A DNA stretch of 40,420 bases, taken from the NCBI GenBank assembly GCA_001462255.1, contig LIUJ01000101.1, positions 12,452 to 52,871 of the forward strand, written 5' to 3'. The position numbers and the translations under genes are program-made. Positions 1-8,004 of this stretch are shown in pieces (positions within the stretch are counted from its first letter, which is position 1; every line of letters begins with the position of its first letter). The notes under the pieces are model-generated. The model was not told the origin of the DNA. It ran no database searches and saw only the letters and a list, made by a program, of their open reading frames with translations. This stretch comes from Fibrobacteria bacterium GUT77. Lineage in GTDB: Bacteria; Fibrobacterota; Chitinivibrionia; Chitinivibrionales; Chitinispirillaceae.

Positions 1-423
1 CGCAAACCATTCCGGCGACTCCGGACTCATCCACCCCCCGCGACGCTGCAACGCCTGCGGAAGGTTCCAATGGTATAAGGTAACCCAGGGATCAACCCCC
101 GCCGCGAGCAACGCGTCGATAAGCCTATCATAAAAATCCATACCCTTAGGGTTGACGGCGCCGACCCCTTCGGGAATAACACGCGGCCAAGCGATCTCCA
201 TCCGGTAGGCGTTGACCCCAAGACCGCTCATTATCTCAACGTCCTCACGGTAACGATGGTAATGGTCGCAAGCGACATCTCCGGTGTGCCCCTGCCAAAC
301 GGCGCCCGACCGCCGGCAAAACACGTCCCAAATCCCCTCGCCCTTACCGTCCTCAAACGCCGCGCCCTCCACCTGATAGGCGGCTGTGGCCGTGCCCCAA
401 ACAAAGTCTTTTGGAAATGTCAT
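1..423 (-). CDS. Family 1 glycoside hydrolase (beta-glucosidase type), N-terminal part
   Basis: Translation of the minus strand from an ATG at 423 stays open for 141 codons to the window edge. It reads as the N-terminus of a GH1 enzyme. Residues 2-20 (TFPKDFVWGTATAAYQVEG) match the family's N-terminal signature. Further on are a V-N-A-Y-R-M-E-I-A-W-P-R stretch and T-L-Y-H-W-N-L-P-Q, whose His is a known sugar-binding position; most relatives have HWD where this has HWN. The acid/base and nucleophile glutamates lie beyond the window. These enzymes release terminal beta-glucosyl or 6-phospho-beta-glucosyl units; the substrate cannot be told from this part. The gene starts 26 bases after the HAD gene, with a weak AAAGGGG site, so the two are probably co-transcribed. 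Confidence 0.9.
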   Translation of the reverse strand, partial: MTFPKDFVWGTATAAYQVEGAAFEDGKGEGIWDVFCRRSGAVWQGHTGDVACDHYHRYREDVEIMSGLGVNAYRMEIAWPRVIPEGVGAVNPKGMDFYDRLIDALLAAGVDPWVTLYHWNLPQALQRRGGWMSPESPEWFA

Positions 424-449
424 AACGTCGTTACCCCTTTCCGTTTCGC

Positions 450-1100
450 TTATTTTATCGTTTCATACAAAAAATCACGCAATCGCTTCGTGTCCTCAAA
501 TACATAATCACAGCAAGAGGCCAATTCTTCCTTAGTTCCCGACCCCCATAATACGCCTACGGCCGTAATGTTATTGTTCTTAGCCGCTATACAATCCGTT
601 CTAACATCCCCTATACCGACAAACGACGATTTATCTCCGCCGGATTCGGCGATTAATTCGGCGAAAAGCTCAGATTTCGATCTTCGTTGCTCAATACGCG
701 CGGCCTGCGCTTTTAGGGACGCCATTTTATACGTCCATCCCAATTTTTCTATAATGCGCCCGGCCGCCGGATTAGGCTTATTGGTAACGACGTAATGAAC
801 AAAGCTCGCAGCGTCAGAAATAATCTCCTCAATCCCGTCAAACGGATCCGTCATAGGAAAACCCGAATTATCGTACCGATCCCTATAATTGCGTACCACC
901 TCGTTGATTTTTTCCATAGTAAGCGTTCCGTCCGGAAAAGCCTCCTTCAGTATAACGTCCAACGGCGGCCCTATCTTGAACGGCTTTATTTGGTCGCGAA
1001 TATCCACACCCGCGTCCCACAGCGCAAGTTTAAGGTGATATAAAATCTCCGCTTGAGAATCAATAAGCGTGCCGTCCAAATCCCATATAATACGGATCAT
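450..1100 (-). CDS. HAD-superfamily phosphatase, phosphoglycolate phosphatase-like
   Basis: This 216-residue protein has the HAD motifs in order: DLDGT at residues 7-11 (nucleophile Asp7), Thr106 in VVTNKP as motif II, Lys142 as motif III, and GIGDVRTD around 162-169 (Asp165, Asp169) as motif IV. The helical cap between residues about 15 and 85 is that of the Gph/PpaX/beta-phosphoglucomutase subfamily. It should hydrolyse a small phosphorylated metabolite in the cytoplasm. Its position before a GH1 glycosidase suggests a sugar phosphate, but this is inference. The ATG at 1100 overlaps a preceding TAA as TAATG, which implies translational coupling to an upstream reading frame. Confidence 0.88.
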   Translation of the reverse strand: MIRIIWDLDGTLIDSQAEILYHLKLALWDAGVDIRDQIKPFKIGPPLDVILKEAFPDGTLTMEKINEVVRNYRDRYDNSGFPMTDPFDGIEEIISDAASFVHYVVTNKPNPAAGRIIEKLGWTYKMASLKAQAARIEQRRSKSELFAELIAESGGDKSSFVGIGDVRTDCIAAKNNNITAVGVLWGSGTKEELASCCDYVFEDTKRLRDFLYETIK

Positions 1101-1174
1101 TATAGTATCCTAAATTTATAGCGATAAACTTCTTCAACGTCATCCTCGGACGCGCCGGTTGGGCAACACGCTTA

Positions 1175-1231
1175 TTAACCGCTTTCCTTGCCGACGCCTT
1201 TACGGGTCTTTTTCGTTACCTTAACCGCCAT
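1175..1231 (-). CDS. Possible 18-residue basic leader peptide
   Basis: An ATG at 1231 follows a GGGGGT Shine-Dalgarno-like site and opens an 18-codon frame rich in Lys and Thr (begins MAVKVTKKTRKG), ended by two consecutive TAA codons. It lies about 60 bases downstream of a good promoter and about 75 bases before the HAD gene. After the double stop the same frame continues for 23 codons and ends in the TAATG that overlaps the HAD start codon. It may be a leader peptide, or the remains of a small gene interrupted by stops. I recognise no family. Confidence 0.3.
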   Translation of the reverse strand: MAVKVTKKTRKGVGKESG

Positions 1232-1300
1232 AATATACCCCCAATTATTGTTCGTTATTAATGTTCTTAAACATCCCGCGCCCGTAAAGCACACTACGTA

Positions 1301-1329
1301 AAGATAATATACGGAAAAGATATTGTCAA
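1301..1329 (-). promoter_or_regulatory. Sigma-70-type promoter for the HAD-glycosidase operon
   Basis: On the minus strand TTGACA (1329-1324, perfect -35) is separated by exactly 17 bases from TATCTT (1306-1301). Transcription would start near 1293, leaving a leader of about 190 bases before the HAD gene that contains the small leader ORF. It lies downstream of the fba terminator, so the HAD and GH1 genes are a separate unit. The stretch 1330-1454 upstream holds no gene, only a loose 7-base inverted repeat (CTTGGTT at 1382-1388, AACCAAG at 1423-1429). Confidence 0.65.
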
Positions 1330-1454
1330 ATTTATTTGAGGGCGACGACCGAGAGCGAACACCCGGGTTTTGTATGTGCAACTTGGTTTATTGGTGTATA
1401 CATCTTGGGGTAAAGATCAGTAACCAAGCCGGACCTAAGGTGGGACAACAACAA

Positions 1455-1486
1455 ACAAAAAAGGGCGACCTCTTTTGGCCGCCCTC
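1455..1486 (-). terminator. Rho-independent terminator after fba
   Basis: On the minus strand GGGCGGCC, loop AAAAGA and GGTCGCCC form an 8-base stem with one G-U pair, followed directly by six T. It lies about 32 bases after the aldolase stop codon, so it ends the supercluster transcript here. Confidence 0.85.
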
Positions 1487-1517
1487 ACATCTTTAAGTTA
1501 ACGCCCGCTCAAACGAA

Positions 1518-2513
1518 TCAACCCTTACCGGCGCTACCCAAAACATTCTCGTTTTTGTCGATCATCATCTTCACAAGTTCTTCCCTCGCCGGCCCAAGGT
1601 ACTTCCTCGGATCAAACTCCGCGGGAGACTCTTTGAAGACTTTACGAATAATCGCGGTCAACACTAAGCGTCCGTCCGAATCAATGTTGATTTTGCAAAC
1701 CGCCGACTTTGCGGCTTTGCGGAGTTGCTCGGAGGGGATACCGACCGCCGCTTTGAGGTGACCGCCGCACTCTTCTATGATCTTCACGTATTCGGGCAAC
1801 ACCGAACTCGAACCGTGGAGAACGATGGGAAAGCCGGGGATACGCTTTTCGATTTCTTCCAAAATGTCGAAGCGCAACGGGGGCGGAACAAGCACGCCGT
1901 CGGCATTCTTAGTGCACTGCTCCGGCTTAAATTTGAACGCGCCGTGCGAGGTACCTATGGAAATTGCGAGAGAGTCGACACCCGTCTTTTTGACGAAATC
2001 CTCAACCTGATCGGGCTGAGTGTAGATCGACTTTGCAGCAACAACGTCGTCTTCAATGCCGGAGAGAACGCCGAGCTCACCTTCAACCGTAACGTCGTAC
2101 TTGTGTGCGTACTCTACTACCTTCTTCGTCAACGCGACGTTTTCATCGTAAGGATGGTGCGAACCGTCGATCATCACCGAGGAAAAGCCGCTCTCAATAC
2201 ACGAGACGCAGAGTTCGAAAGTGTCGCCGTGGTCGAGGTGCAACGCAACAGGCATTTTGAAACCCTGCTCGCGGGCCATGGCGACCGCGCCCTGGGCCAT
2301 GTAGCGCAGAAGCGTCGCGTTAGCGTATTTACGAGCGCCGCTCGATACCTGCATAATCACGGGAGAGTTAGACTTTCCGCAAGCCGTGATTATAGACTGG
2401 ATCTGCTCCATGTTGTTGAAGTTGTAAGCGGGAATGGCATAGTGCCCCTCAAACGCCTTCTTGAACATGTCCCTTGTGTTGACAAAACCAAGGTCTTTGT
2501 AGCTTACGGCCAT
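1518..2513 (-). CDS. fba: Class II fructose-1,6-bisphosphate aldolase
   Basis: This is a 331-residue zinc-dependent aldolase that splits fructose 1,6-bisphosphate into glyceraldehyde 3-phosphate and dihydroxyacetone phosphate in glycolysis. The class II signature HLDHGD is at residues 92-97, with catalytic Asp94 and metal ligand His95. Further metal-site positions are the EGE at about 144-146, His190 in GTSHGAF and His233 in VLHGSSS. The start is fixed by AAAAGGAG seven bases before the ATG. The gene follows rplQ after 82 bases without a visible terminator between them, and it ends at a strong terminator. It is the last gene of the long cluster and a metabolic outlier among translation genes. 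Confidence 0.96.
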   Translation of the reverse strand: MAVSYKDLGFVNTRDMFKKAFEGHYAIPAYNFNNMEQIQSIITACGKSNSPVIMQVSSGARKYANATLLRYMAQGAVAMAREQGFKMPVALHLDHGDTFELCVSCIESGFSSVMIDGSHHPYDENVALTKKVVEYAHKYDVTVEGELGVLSGIEDDVVAAKSIYTQPDQVEDFVKKTGVDSLAISIGTSHGAFKFKPEQCTKNADGVLVPPPLRFDILEEIEKRIPGFPIVLHGSSSVLPEYVKIIEECGGHLKAAVGIPSEQLRKAAKSAVCKINIDSDGRLVLTAIIRKVFKESPAEFDPRKYLGPAREELVKMMIDKNENVLGSAGKG

Positions 2514-2595
2514 GATACGCTCCTTTTCGGTTTGATGTTAAAACCCCTCATACCAAATCATATTAACCATGTTAACCACAAACCAAACAATATAT

Positions 2596-3087
2596 TTATT
2601 CCGCCGCCCCCGCAGTTTGTGACTCTGCGGACACATTCGATTCTCCCGGTTTGGCTGATGTCGACGCAACCGATTTCGGTTTCACACTTTTCTTCTTAGC
2701 GCCGCCTTTCTTTCTTACTGCGTCGTTGTGTCCGCGACCCACGAGCTCTATGATGGCCATTGGAGCGCAATCGCCCTTGCGGTCTTCAGTCTTCAAAACT
2801 CGCGTATACCCGCCGTTTCGCTCTTTGTAACCCGGCGCGATATCATCAAACAACTTTTTGAGCACTACATTGTCGTTGATCCGGCAAGCGGCCAAACGCC
2901 TCGCGTGAAGATCGCCTTTTTTGCCGTAGGTAATCATACGCTCCACCACACCGCGCACCTCCTTGGCTTTGGCAAGCGTAGTGGTTACCCGCTCCTTGTC
3001 CAAAACAGACACGGCCAAATTGGAGAGCATCGCCCTACGATGGGACGCGCTACGGTTGAGCTTCCGACCCGATACCAAATGACGCAT
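2596..3087 (-). CDS. rplQ: 50S ribosomal protein L17
   Basis: The N-terminal 120 residues are typical L17: MRHLVSGRKLNR at the start, the S-H-R-R-A-M-L-x-N-L-A segment, and a G-Y-T-R-V-L-K-T stretch near the end of the globular domain. L17 binds 23S rRNA near the exit tunnel. At 163 residues it is about 35 longer than the E. coli protein. The extra part is a low-complexity tail rich in Lys, Ser and Ala after residue 125. It is the last gene of the alpha cluster, 81 bases after rpoA, in the usual rpoA-rplQ order. Confidence 0.96.
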   Translation of the reverse strand: MRHLVSGRKLNRSASHRRAMLSNLAVSVLDKERVTTTLAKAKEVRGVVERMITYGKKGDLHARRLAACRINDNVVLKKLFDDIAPGYKERNGGYTRVLKTEDRKGDCAPMAIIELVGRGHNDAVRKKGGAKKKSVKPKSVASTSAKPGESNVSAESQTAGAAE

Positions 3088-3168
3088 AATACAACCTTCT
3101 TTTTTATAGTTTGTATTGATATTTACAAAAAGTTCATCTCACCAACGCACAATTTCGGTCAAAAAACG

Positions 3169-4149
3169 CTACTCGCTTTCCCCCATGATCTTATCGACCT
3201 CCATTCCAAACGCCAAACCCATATTGGTAAGCACCGCGCTAAGCTCAACCAGCGACTTTCTGCCGAAATTTTTGTATTTAAGCATATCGGCTTCCTGATT
3301 TTTCACCAGGTCCGCAAGGTAAACGATGTTGGCCGCGCGCAAACAGTTGTTCGAACGCACCGACAACTCCAATTCATCAACTTTCATCTTCAACAATTGC
3401 TTGAGCTTCTCCGCTTTCTCATCGCGTACTTTCTCCTCAACCGGTAAGAAATCGCCCTCAATGTTGATGAGCACCTCAAGATGGTCGTATAACAACTTGG
3501 CCGCGTAACCCACGGCGTCTTCTACGGAAATACTACCGTCCGTCCAAATATCAAATATGATTTTGTCAAAGTCCGTACGCTGACCGACACGGGTGTTTTC
3601 CACCACGTAGTTGACCTTGGTGACCGGAGAGAAGATTGAGTCGATCGGGATCGTCCCCACCGGATCGTCGTCATTCTTGTTTTGCTCGGCGGCCACATAC
3701 CCGCGCCCGTCCGTAACACGCATCTCAATATTGAGCTTAGCGTCTGAATTGATGGTCGCGATATGCAAATCCGGGTTTAATATTTCAACACCGGGATTCT
3801 TCTCTATGTCGGAGGCTTTCACGTCCCCCTTACCGGTAACCTCCAATCGAAGGGTTACGTCCTCATCCGCCAAAAGCTTGAGACGCAACTGCTTGATGTT
3901 CAGGATAATGTCCGTAACATCTTCCGATACACCCTCAAGCGTCGAATATTCGTGCGGCGCGCCGTCAATGCGTACCGACGCCACCGCGCCGCCCTGCAAC
4001 GACGAAAGGAGTATCCGACGCAACGAATTCCCCACCGTATGACCCCACCCGCGCTCAAGCGGCTCTATGGTCACACGCGAATAGTTGGGGATACCTTCGG
4101 GATTGTCCAGCTTAATGCCCTTAGGCATCAATAAACTCTTCCATTTCAT
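3169..4149 (-). CDS. rpoA: DNA-directed RNA polymerase subunit alpha
   Basis: This 326-residue protein has both alpha domains. The N-terminal dimerisation domain contains E-R-G-W-G-H-T-V-G-N-S-L-R-R-I-L-L-S-S (residues about 32-50), the alpha signature. The C-terminal domain (from about residue 255) includes L-S-V-R-S-N-N-C-L and the helix-hairpin-helix K-N-F-G-R-K-S-L, which contact UP-element DNA and activators. It nucleates assembly of core polymerase with the rpoB and rpoC products encoded upstream. A GGGGAG site lies 12 bases before the ATG, and a downstream Met (M-P-K-G-I-K-L) is a possible alternative start. It follows rpsD by 22 bases. Confidence 0.97.
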   Translation of the reverse strand: MKWKSLLMPKGIKLDNPEGIPNYSRVTIEPLERGWGHTVGNSLRRILLSSLQGGAVASVRIDGAPHEYSTLEGVSEDVTDIILNIKQLRLKLLADEDVTLRLEVTGKGDVKASDIEKNPGVEILNPDLHIATINSDAKLNIEMRVTDGRGYVAAEQNKNDDDPVGTIPIDSIFSPVTKVNYVVENTRVGQRTDFDKIIFDIWTDGSISVEDAVGYAAKLLYDHLEVLINIEGDFLPVEEKVRDEKAEKLKQLLKMKVDELELSVRSNNCLRAANIVYLADLVKNQEADMLKYKNFGRKSLVELSAVLTNMGLAFGMEVDKIMGESE

Positions 4150-4171
4150 ATCGTATCAGGTCTCCCCTTTG

Positions 4172-4795
4172 TTATCTGGAATACAATTCAACTACAAGCT
4201 GCTCTTGAATGTCGGACGGAATCGACGAACGCTCAGGCACCCTCACGACTTGTCCGGCCAACTTAACCTTATCAACAGTCAACCAATCCGGCGTCTCTTT
4301 CATAGCTTTCAGAGACGAGTGTATAAGCGCGAGGTTCGCGCTCTTCTGTTTAACTACAACCGAATCACCCGCTTTCAATCGGTAAGATGGAATGTTCACC
4401 TTCTTGCCGTTTACGGTAAAATGGTTGTGCAACACAAGCTGACGCGCGCTACTCCGAGACGGAGCAAAACCCAAACGGTAGACAACATTGTCGAGCCGCG
4501 TCTCCAAAAGACGAAGCAAATTCTCACCCGTCACGCCGCTCTGCCGCGAAGCAATCTCAAAGTAGAGGCTAAACTGCTTTTCGAGAACACCGTAGATCCT
4601 ACGGATCTTCTGCTTCTCCCTCAACTGATTATTGTACTCCGTCGCGGAGCGCCTACGCTTGGTCGTGCGCATTCCGGGAGGAAAAGGCCTACGGTCCACG
4701 GCACACTTCTCGGAAGCGCACCGCTCGCCCTTCAGCATCAACTTGACACCCTCCCTGCGGCACTGACGGCACCGTGGGCCATGATAAACTGCCAT
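4172..4795 (-). CDS. rpsD: 30S ribosomal protein S4, zinc-binding type
   Basis: The protein is about 207 residues. The N-terminus has paired cysteines (CRQC at about 7-10, then C-A-S-E-K-C), the zinc-finger form of S4. The S4 RNA-binding fold follows (L-E-T-R-L-D-N-V-V-Y-R-L-G-F, then H-N-H-F-T-V-N-G-K-K-V-N-I-P-S-Y). S4 starts assembly of the 30S body on 16S rRNA and in many bacteria represses the alpha operon. I chose the ATG at 4795 because AGGAG lies nine bases upstream; a TTG two codons earlier extends the frame. It follows rpmJ, where canonical clusters have rpsK. Confidence 0.95.
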   Translation of the reverse strand: MAVYHGPRCRQCRREGVKLMLKGERCASEKCAVDRRPFPPGMRTTKRRRSATEYNNQLREKQKIRRIYGVLEKQFSLYFEIASRQSGVTGENLLRLLETRLDNVVYRLGFAPSRSSARQLVLHNHFTVNGKKVNIPSYRLKAGDSVVVKQKSANLALIHSSLKAMKETPDWLTVDKVKLAGQVVRVPERSSIPSDIQEQLVVELYSR

Positions 4796-4874
4796 TCGCA
4801 ATCTCTCCTATCGGTCTTTATTGTTTCGAACGAATTTTATCGTCCTAAACGGTTTTCTTTCACCGGCCGCAAGC

Positions 4875-4991
4875 TTAGCCTTGACGTTGCTTGTGCTTGG
4901 GATTCTTCGAACAGATCACACGGACGATACCCTTGCGACGTATCACCTTGCACCCGTTACACATCGGTTTTACCGAAGCCCTAACTTTCAC
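4875..4991 (-). CDS. rpmJ: 50S ribosomal protein L36, zinc-binding type
   Basis: Reading the minus strand from a GTG at 4991 gives 38 residues beginning MKVRASVKPMCNGCK and ending KHKQRQG, which is L36. The zinc ligands Cys11, Cys14, Cys27 and His33 are all present. An AAGGAG site lies just upstream of the GTG. L36 binds 23S rRNA domains II and VI. Its place is unusual: it follows rpsM and precedes rpsD, whereas it normally sits between infA and rpsM. Confidence 0.96.
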   Translation of the reverse strand: MKVRASVKPMCNGCKVIRRKGIVRVICSKNPKHKQRQG

Positions 4992-5062
4992 TTTTCACTC
5001 TCCTTGTATCTTAAAACACGCGTCGCCCAACGCCGCGTCACGCCAAAACCGTCGGTATCATA

Positions 5063-5443
5063 TTATTTCGCCGGTGCCTTCTTTTTATTGGCAATAGTTT
5101 TACGCGGCCCCTTGCGCGTACGGCTGTTGGTACGCGTACGTTGCCCGCGACACGGTAACCCGCGCCTATGACGAAGCCCACGATAACACCCGATGTCCAT
5201 CAAACGTTTGATGTTCATCCTAATGTCGGAACGAAGATTACCCTCCGTTTGGTACTCAGCGTCAATCACGCTACGAATGCGATTGAGCTCATCCTCGTTC
5301 ATGTCCTTAACCTTCTTGTTCTCGTCTATCCCAACCTTAGCCAAAATAACGGACGCCGATGTCCGACCAATGCCGAACACATACGTCAGCGCGATAACGA
5401 CACGCTTGTTATTCGGAATATCAACTCCAGCTACACGAGCCAC
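5063..5443 (-). CDS. rpsM: 30S ribosomal protein S13
   Basis: This 126-residue S13 starts MARVAGVDIPNNKRV and has the Y-V-F-G-I-G-R-T-S-A helix-turn motif, then R-S-D-I-R-M-N-I-K-R-L and the RNA-binding R-H-R-R-G-L-P-C-R-G-Q-R-T-R-T-N, with a basic tail. S13 sits in the 30S head and contacts the P-site tRNA and the L5 bridge. It lies after rpsK and before rpmJ, the reverse of the standard order. Confidence 0.97.
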   Translation of the reverse strand: MARVAGVDIPNNKRVVIALTYVFGIGRTSASVILAKVGIDENKKVKDMNEDELNRIRSVIDAEYQTEGNLRSDIRMNIKRLMDIGCYRGLRHRRGLPCRGQRTRTNSRTRKGPRKTIANKKKAPAK

Positions 5444-5512
5444 ACATAACCCCTTTTTTTATCGTTTATAACGAAACCTGCACAAATAACGCAACCAACC
5501 GGCATTACGAAA

Positions 5513-5908
5513 TCAGACTCTACGCCTCTTGGGCGGTCTACACCCGTTATGCGGTACCGCCGTAAAATCCTTTATACACACAACCTTAAGCCCCGCCGCC
5601 GCAAGCGACCTAATAGCACTCTCCCGCCCGTTCCCGGCGCCGCGCAAGTGTACTTCAACCTTACGCACCCCGGCGTCAAACGCAGCTTTACCTACAACCT
5701 CAGCGGCCACACCGGCGGCGTAAGGAGTACTTTTACGCGATCCCTTGAAACCGGCCTTGCCCGGCGTATGCCACGCAACAACGTTTCCCTTTGTGTCGGT
5801 CACGTTTACTATAGTATTGTTGAATGTAGCCCGAACGTGAGCCACACCCTCCGCCGGCGCCTTTTTTTTGACCTTTTTCGCGCTTGAACTTGAAGCTTCT
5901 TTGTTCAT
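5513..5908 (-). CDS. rpsK: 30S ribosomal protein S11
   Basis: This 131-residue protein is clear S11: F-N-N-T-I-V-N-V-T-D after a Lys/Ser-rich N-terminus, G-F-K-G-S-R-K-S-T-P-Y-A-A, G-R-E-S-A-I-R-S-L, and the C-terminal signature V-P-H-N-G-C-R-P-P-K-R-R-R-V. S11 forms part of the 30S platform near the Shine-Dalgarno helix. It directly follows infA after 63 bases; normally rpmJ and rpsM come between them. Confidence 0.97.
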   Translation of the reverse strand: MNKEASSSSAKKVKKKAPAEGVAHVRATFNNTIVNVTDTKGNVVAWHTPGKAGFKGSRKSTPYAAGVAAEVVGKAAFDAGVRKVEVHLRGAGNGRESAIRSLAAAGLKVVCIKDFTAVPHNGCRPPKRRRV

Positions 5909-5971
5909 CTAAAACCCTTTTTGTTTATGTATTGATCTTATAAAAAACAAAATCACCGTTTAAAGCACAAC

Positions 5972-6190
5972 TTATTTATACCTATAAACAATACGGCCTC
6001 TCGACAAATCATAAGGTGAAAGCTCCACCAATACTTTATCTCCGGGCAATATCTTAATGTAATTCATCCGCATCTTCCCGGAAATATATGCCAAAACCTC
6101 ATGCTTGTTCTCAAGCAACACCTTAAAGGCCGCATTGGGCAACGACTCCGTTATGGTGCCCTCTACTTGTATAGAATCGTTTTTTCCCAT
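5972..6190 (-). CDS. infA: Translation initiation factor IF-1
   Basis: This 72-residue protein is a single S1/OB domain with the IF-1 signatures I-Q-V-E-G-T-I-T-E-S-L-P-N-A-A-F, I-S-G-K-M-R-M-N-Y-I and the C-terminal D-L-S-R-G-R-I-V-Y-R. IF-1 occupies the 30S A site during initiation. It follows secY by 16 bases with an AGGAG site before its ATG. The adk and map genes that often lie between secY and infA are absent. Confidence 0.97.
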   Translation of the reverse strand: MGKNDSIQVEGTITESLPNAAFKVLLENKHEVLAYISGKMRMNYIKILPGDKVLVELSPYDLSRGRIVYRYK

Positions 6191-6206
6191 ATTCTCCTAT
6201 AAAAAC

Positions 6207-7526
6207 CTATCTTCTCCCCCGCAAACTCCCCTTCTTCATAAAGCCCTCGTAATTACGTGCCTGCAGATGCGACTCCAACTGCTGCAACGTATCCAAGGCC
6301 ACGCCAACCACAATCAAAATACTCGTGCCGCCGAAGTAAAAACCACCCCCGAACCCACGCATGATAAACATGGGCAACACGGATATAAGAGCCAAAAACA
6401 CCGAACCGGGTAACGTAATCCTCGCAAGCACGTTCTCCAAAAACTCCGCCGTCTTTTTACCCGGACGAATACCCGGAATAAATCCGCCCTGCCGCTTCAA
6501 ATTGTCGGCTATATCCACCGGATTAAAAACTATCGCGGTGTAAAAATAAGTAAAAAATATTATCAACAATCCAAAAAGAACCGAATATATCACCCCGTCG
6601 GGCCGAAACCAACGAAACAACTCGTCCATAAACGATGAATCCGTCCCCGCAAAACTTCTCACTATCATCCCCGGAAACGTCATAATGGACGACGCGAAAA
6701 TTATGGGTATCACACCGGCCATATTCAAACGCAACGGCAATACCGTATTTTGCCCGGCATACATTTTTGCCCCCACAACTTTTTTAGGCGTCTGTATAGG
6801 TATACGCCTCATAGCCTGTGTCATTATCACAACCGCCACAGTAGCGGCCACAATTACGGCAATAATCGCGAGTGATTTGGCGATATGCATCCTATCGACC
6901 ATAATTTGCTGAACCTCGCTAAGAATCTGATTCGGTATTCTCGCCACTATACCTATAAATATAAGCAACGATATACCGTTCCCAATCCCACGCGCCGTAA
7001 TCTGTTCACCCAACCACATCGTTATCACCGTACCGGTGGTAAGCGACACAACCGTGGTAAACATAAACAAAAAACCCTTCATCTGCGGAATAACCGCCGA
7101 TACGCCGTTATCCTGTATACTTGATATGAATATCGATATACCGGCAGCCTGAATCGCCCCAAAAATAACCGTTCCGTAACGGGTATACTGCGTTAACTTC
7201 TTACGTCCCTCCGCCCCCTCGCGTTGCAATTTGTGAAAATACGGAAAAATCGTTCCCATAAGTTGCAGTATGATAGACGCCGTAATATACGGCATTATAC
7301 CGAGCGCGAATACCGTGAACCGACCGAAGTTACCGCCCACGAACATATCATATAATCCAAAAAGCCCGTCCATATTGGCCGACATAAAATTTTTGAGCAC
7401 ATCGGCGTTGACTCCCGGCGTAGGCACGTGCCCGCCAAGCCTATAGATGAAAACAATCGCGAGCGTGAAGAAGATCTTCTTCCTCAGCTCCGCGATCTTG
7501 AACATATTACGTACGGTTTCAAGCAC
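6207..7526 (-). CDS. secY: Preprotein translocase channel subunit SecY
   Basis: This 439-residue integral membrane protein has about ten hydrophobic segments. Typical SecY features are the N-terminal R-K-K-I-F-F-T-L segment, R-L-G-G-H-V-P-T-P-G-V-N in the plug region, F-A-L-G-I-M-P-Y-I-T-A-S-I-I-L-Q-L, and the cytoplasmic loop G-I-R-P-G-K-K-T. With SecE, encoded at 31464, it forms the export channel. Translation starts at a GTG two bases after the rplO stop, with AGAGG inside rplO, so the two genes are probably translationally coupled as in other spc operons. Confidence 0.97.
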   Translation of the reverse strand: MLETVRNMFKIAELRKKIFFTLAIVFIYRLGGHVPTPGVNADVLKNFMSANMDGLFGLYDMFVGGNFGRFTVFALGIMPYITASIILQLMGTIFPYFHKLQREGAEGRKKLTQYTRYGTVIFGAIQAAGISIFISSIQDNGVSAVIPQMKGFLFMFTTVVSLTTGTVITMWLGEQITARGIGNGISLLIFIGIVARIPNQILSEVQQIMVDRMHIAKSLAIIAVIVAATVAVVIMTQAMRRIPIQTPKKVVGAKMYAGQNTVLPLRLNMAGVIPIIFASSIMTFPGMIVRSFAGTDSSFMDELFRWFRPDGVIYSVLFGLLIIFFTYFYTAIVFNPVDIADNLKRQGGFIPGIRPGKKTAEFLENVLARITLPGSVFLALISVLPMFIMRGFGGGFYFGGTSILIVVGVALDTLQQLESHLQARNYEGFMKKGSLRGRR

Positions 7527-7528
7527 GA

Positions 7529-7975
7529 TTAAACGACCTCTGCTTTCCCTTTAGCCTTTTCTATCTTGTCTTTCGCCGACTTCGAATAAGCATTTACCCG
7601 AAACACCAGCGCCTTCGTTAATTCTCCGCCACCTAAAATCTTTACCGGTTTGTCCGCCTCATGTATAAGCCCCAACTTACGAAGCGCTTCAGCCGTAACT
7701 TCGGAACCGCCCAACTCGGCCTCCTCAAGTAATCCGACGTTCACTATTTGAAACTCTTTCTTAAACGGGCTATGAAAACCCACTTTCGGAATACGACGAG
7801 TGAGCGGCGTCTGACCGCCCTCAAAATAAAACTTTTGATAAGCGCCGCTACGCGCCTTGTCGCCGTTGCTCCCGTGACCGGCAGTCTTACCTTGCCCGCT
7901 GGCCGTGCCGCGTCCCAAACGCTTGGTATCACGGTGAGATCCGGGAGCCGGTTTCAAATTGTTCATTTTAAGCAT
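7529..7975 (-). CDS. rplO: 50S ribosomal protein L15
   Basis: This 148-residue L15 has the glycine-rich N-terminal arm (R-L-G-R-G-T-A-S-G-Q-G-K-T-A-G-H-G) and F-E-G-G-Q-T-P-L-T-R-R-I-P-K, followed by a globular C-terminal domain. It binds 23S rRNA late in assembly. AGGCGG lies about eight bases before the ATG at 7975; a second ATG three codons on could also serve. It keeps the usual rpmD-rplO-secY order. Confidence 0.95.
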   Translation of the reverse strand: MLKMNNLKPAPGSHRDTKRLGRGTASGQGKTAGHGSNGDKARSGAYQKFYFEGGQTPLTRRIPKVGFHSPFKKEFQIVNVGLLEEAELGGSEVTAEALRKLGLIHEADKPVKILGGGELTKALVFRVNAYSKSAKDKIEKAKGKAEVV

Positions 7976-8004
7976 CTTTATCCGCCTTTTCTCTTCTTAT
8001 CAGC

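Noticed and set aside
1232..1381. Upstream extension of the small leader frame to 68 codons
   Set aside because: It would run through the promoter at 1301-1329, and its N-terminal part has no protein-like character or ribosome site.
1382..1429. CTTGGTT/AACCAAG inverted repeat as an operator for the HAD-glycosidase promoter
   Set aside because: The arms are only 7 bases with a 34-base loop, and it lies more than 50 bases upstream of the -35. Support is too weak for a feature.
2557..2587. Possible promoter between rplQ and fba (TATGAT with an upstream TTTG)
   Set aside because: The -35 is poor and the spacing uncertain. A separate fba promoter is plausible, but the sequence does not support a call.
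1725..2699. Long plus-strand frame of 324 codons opposite fba and rplQ
   Set aside because: It is antisense to two well-supported genes, with no domain or ribosome site. The other plus-strand frames in the window are shadows for the same reason.
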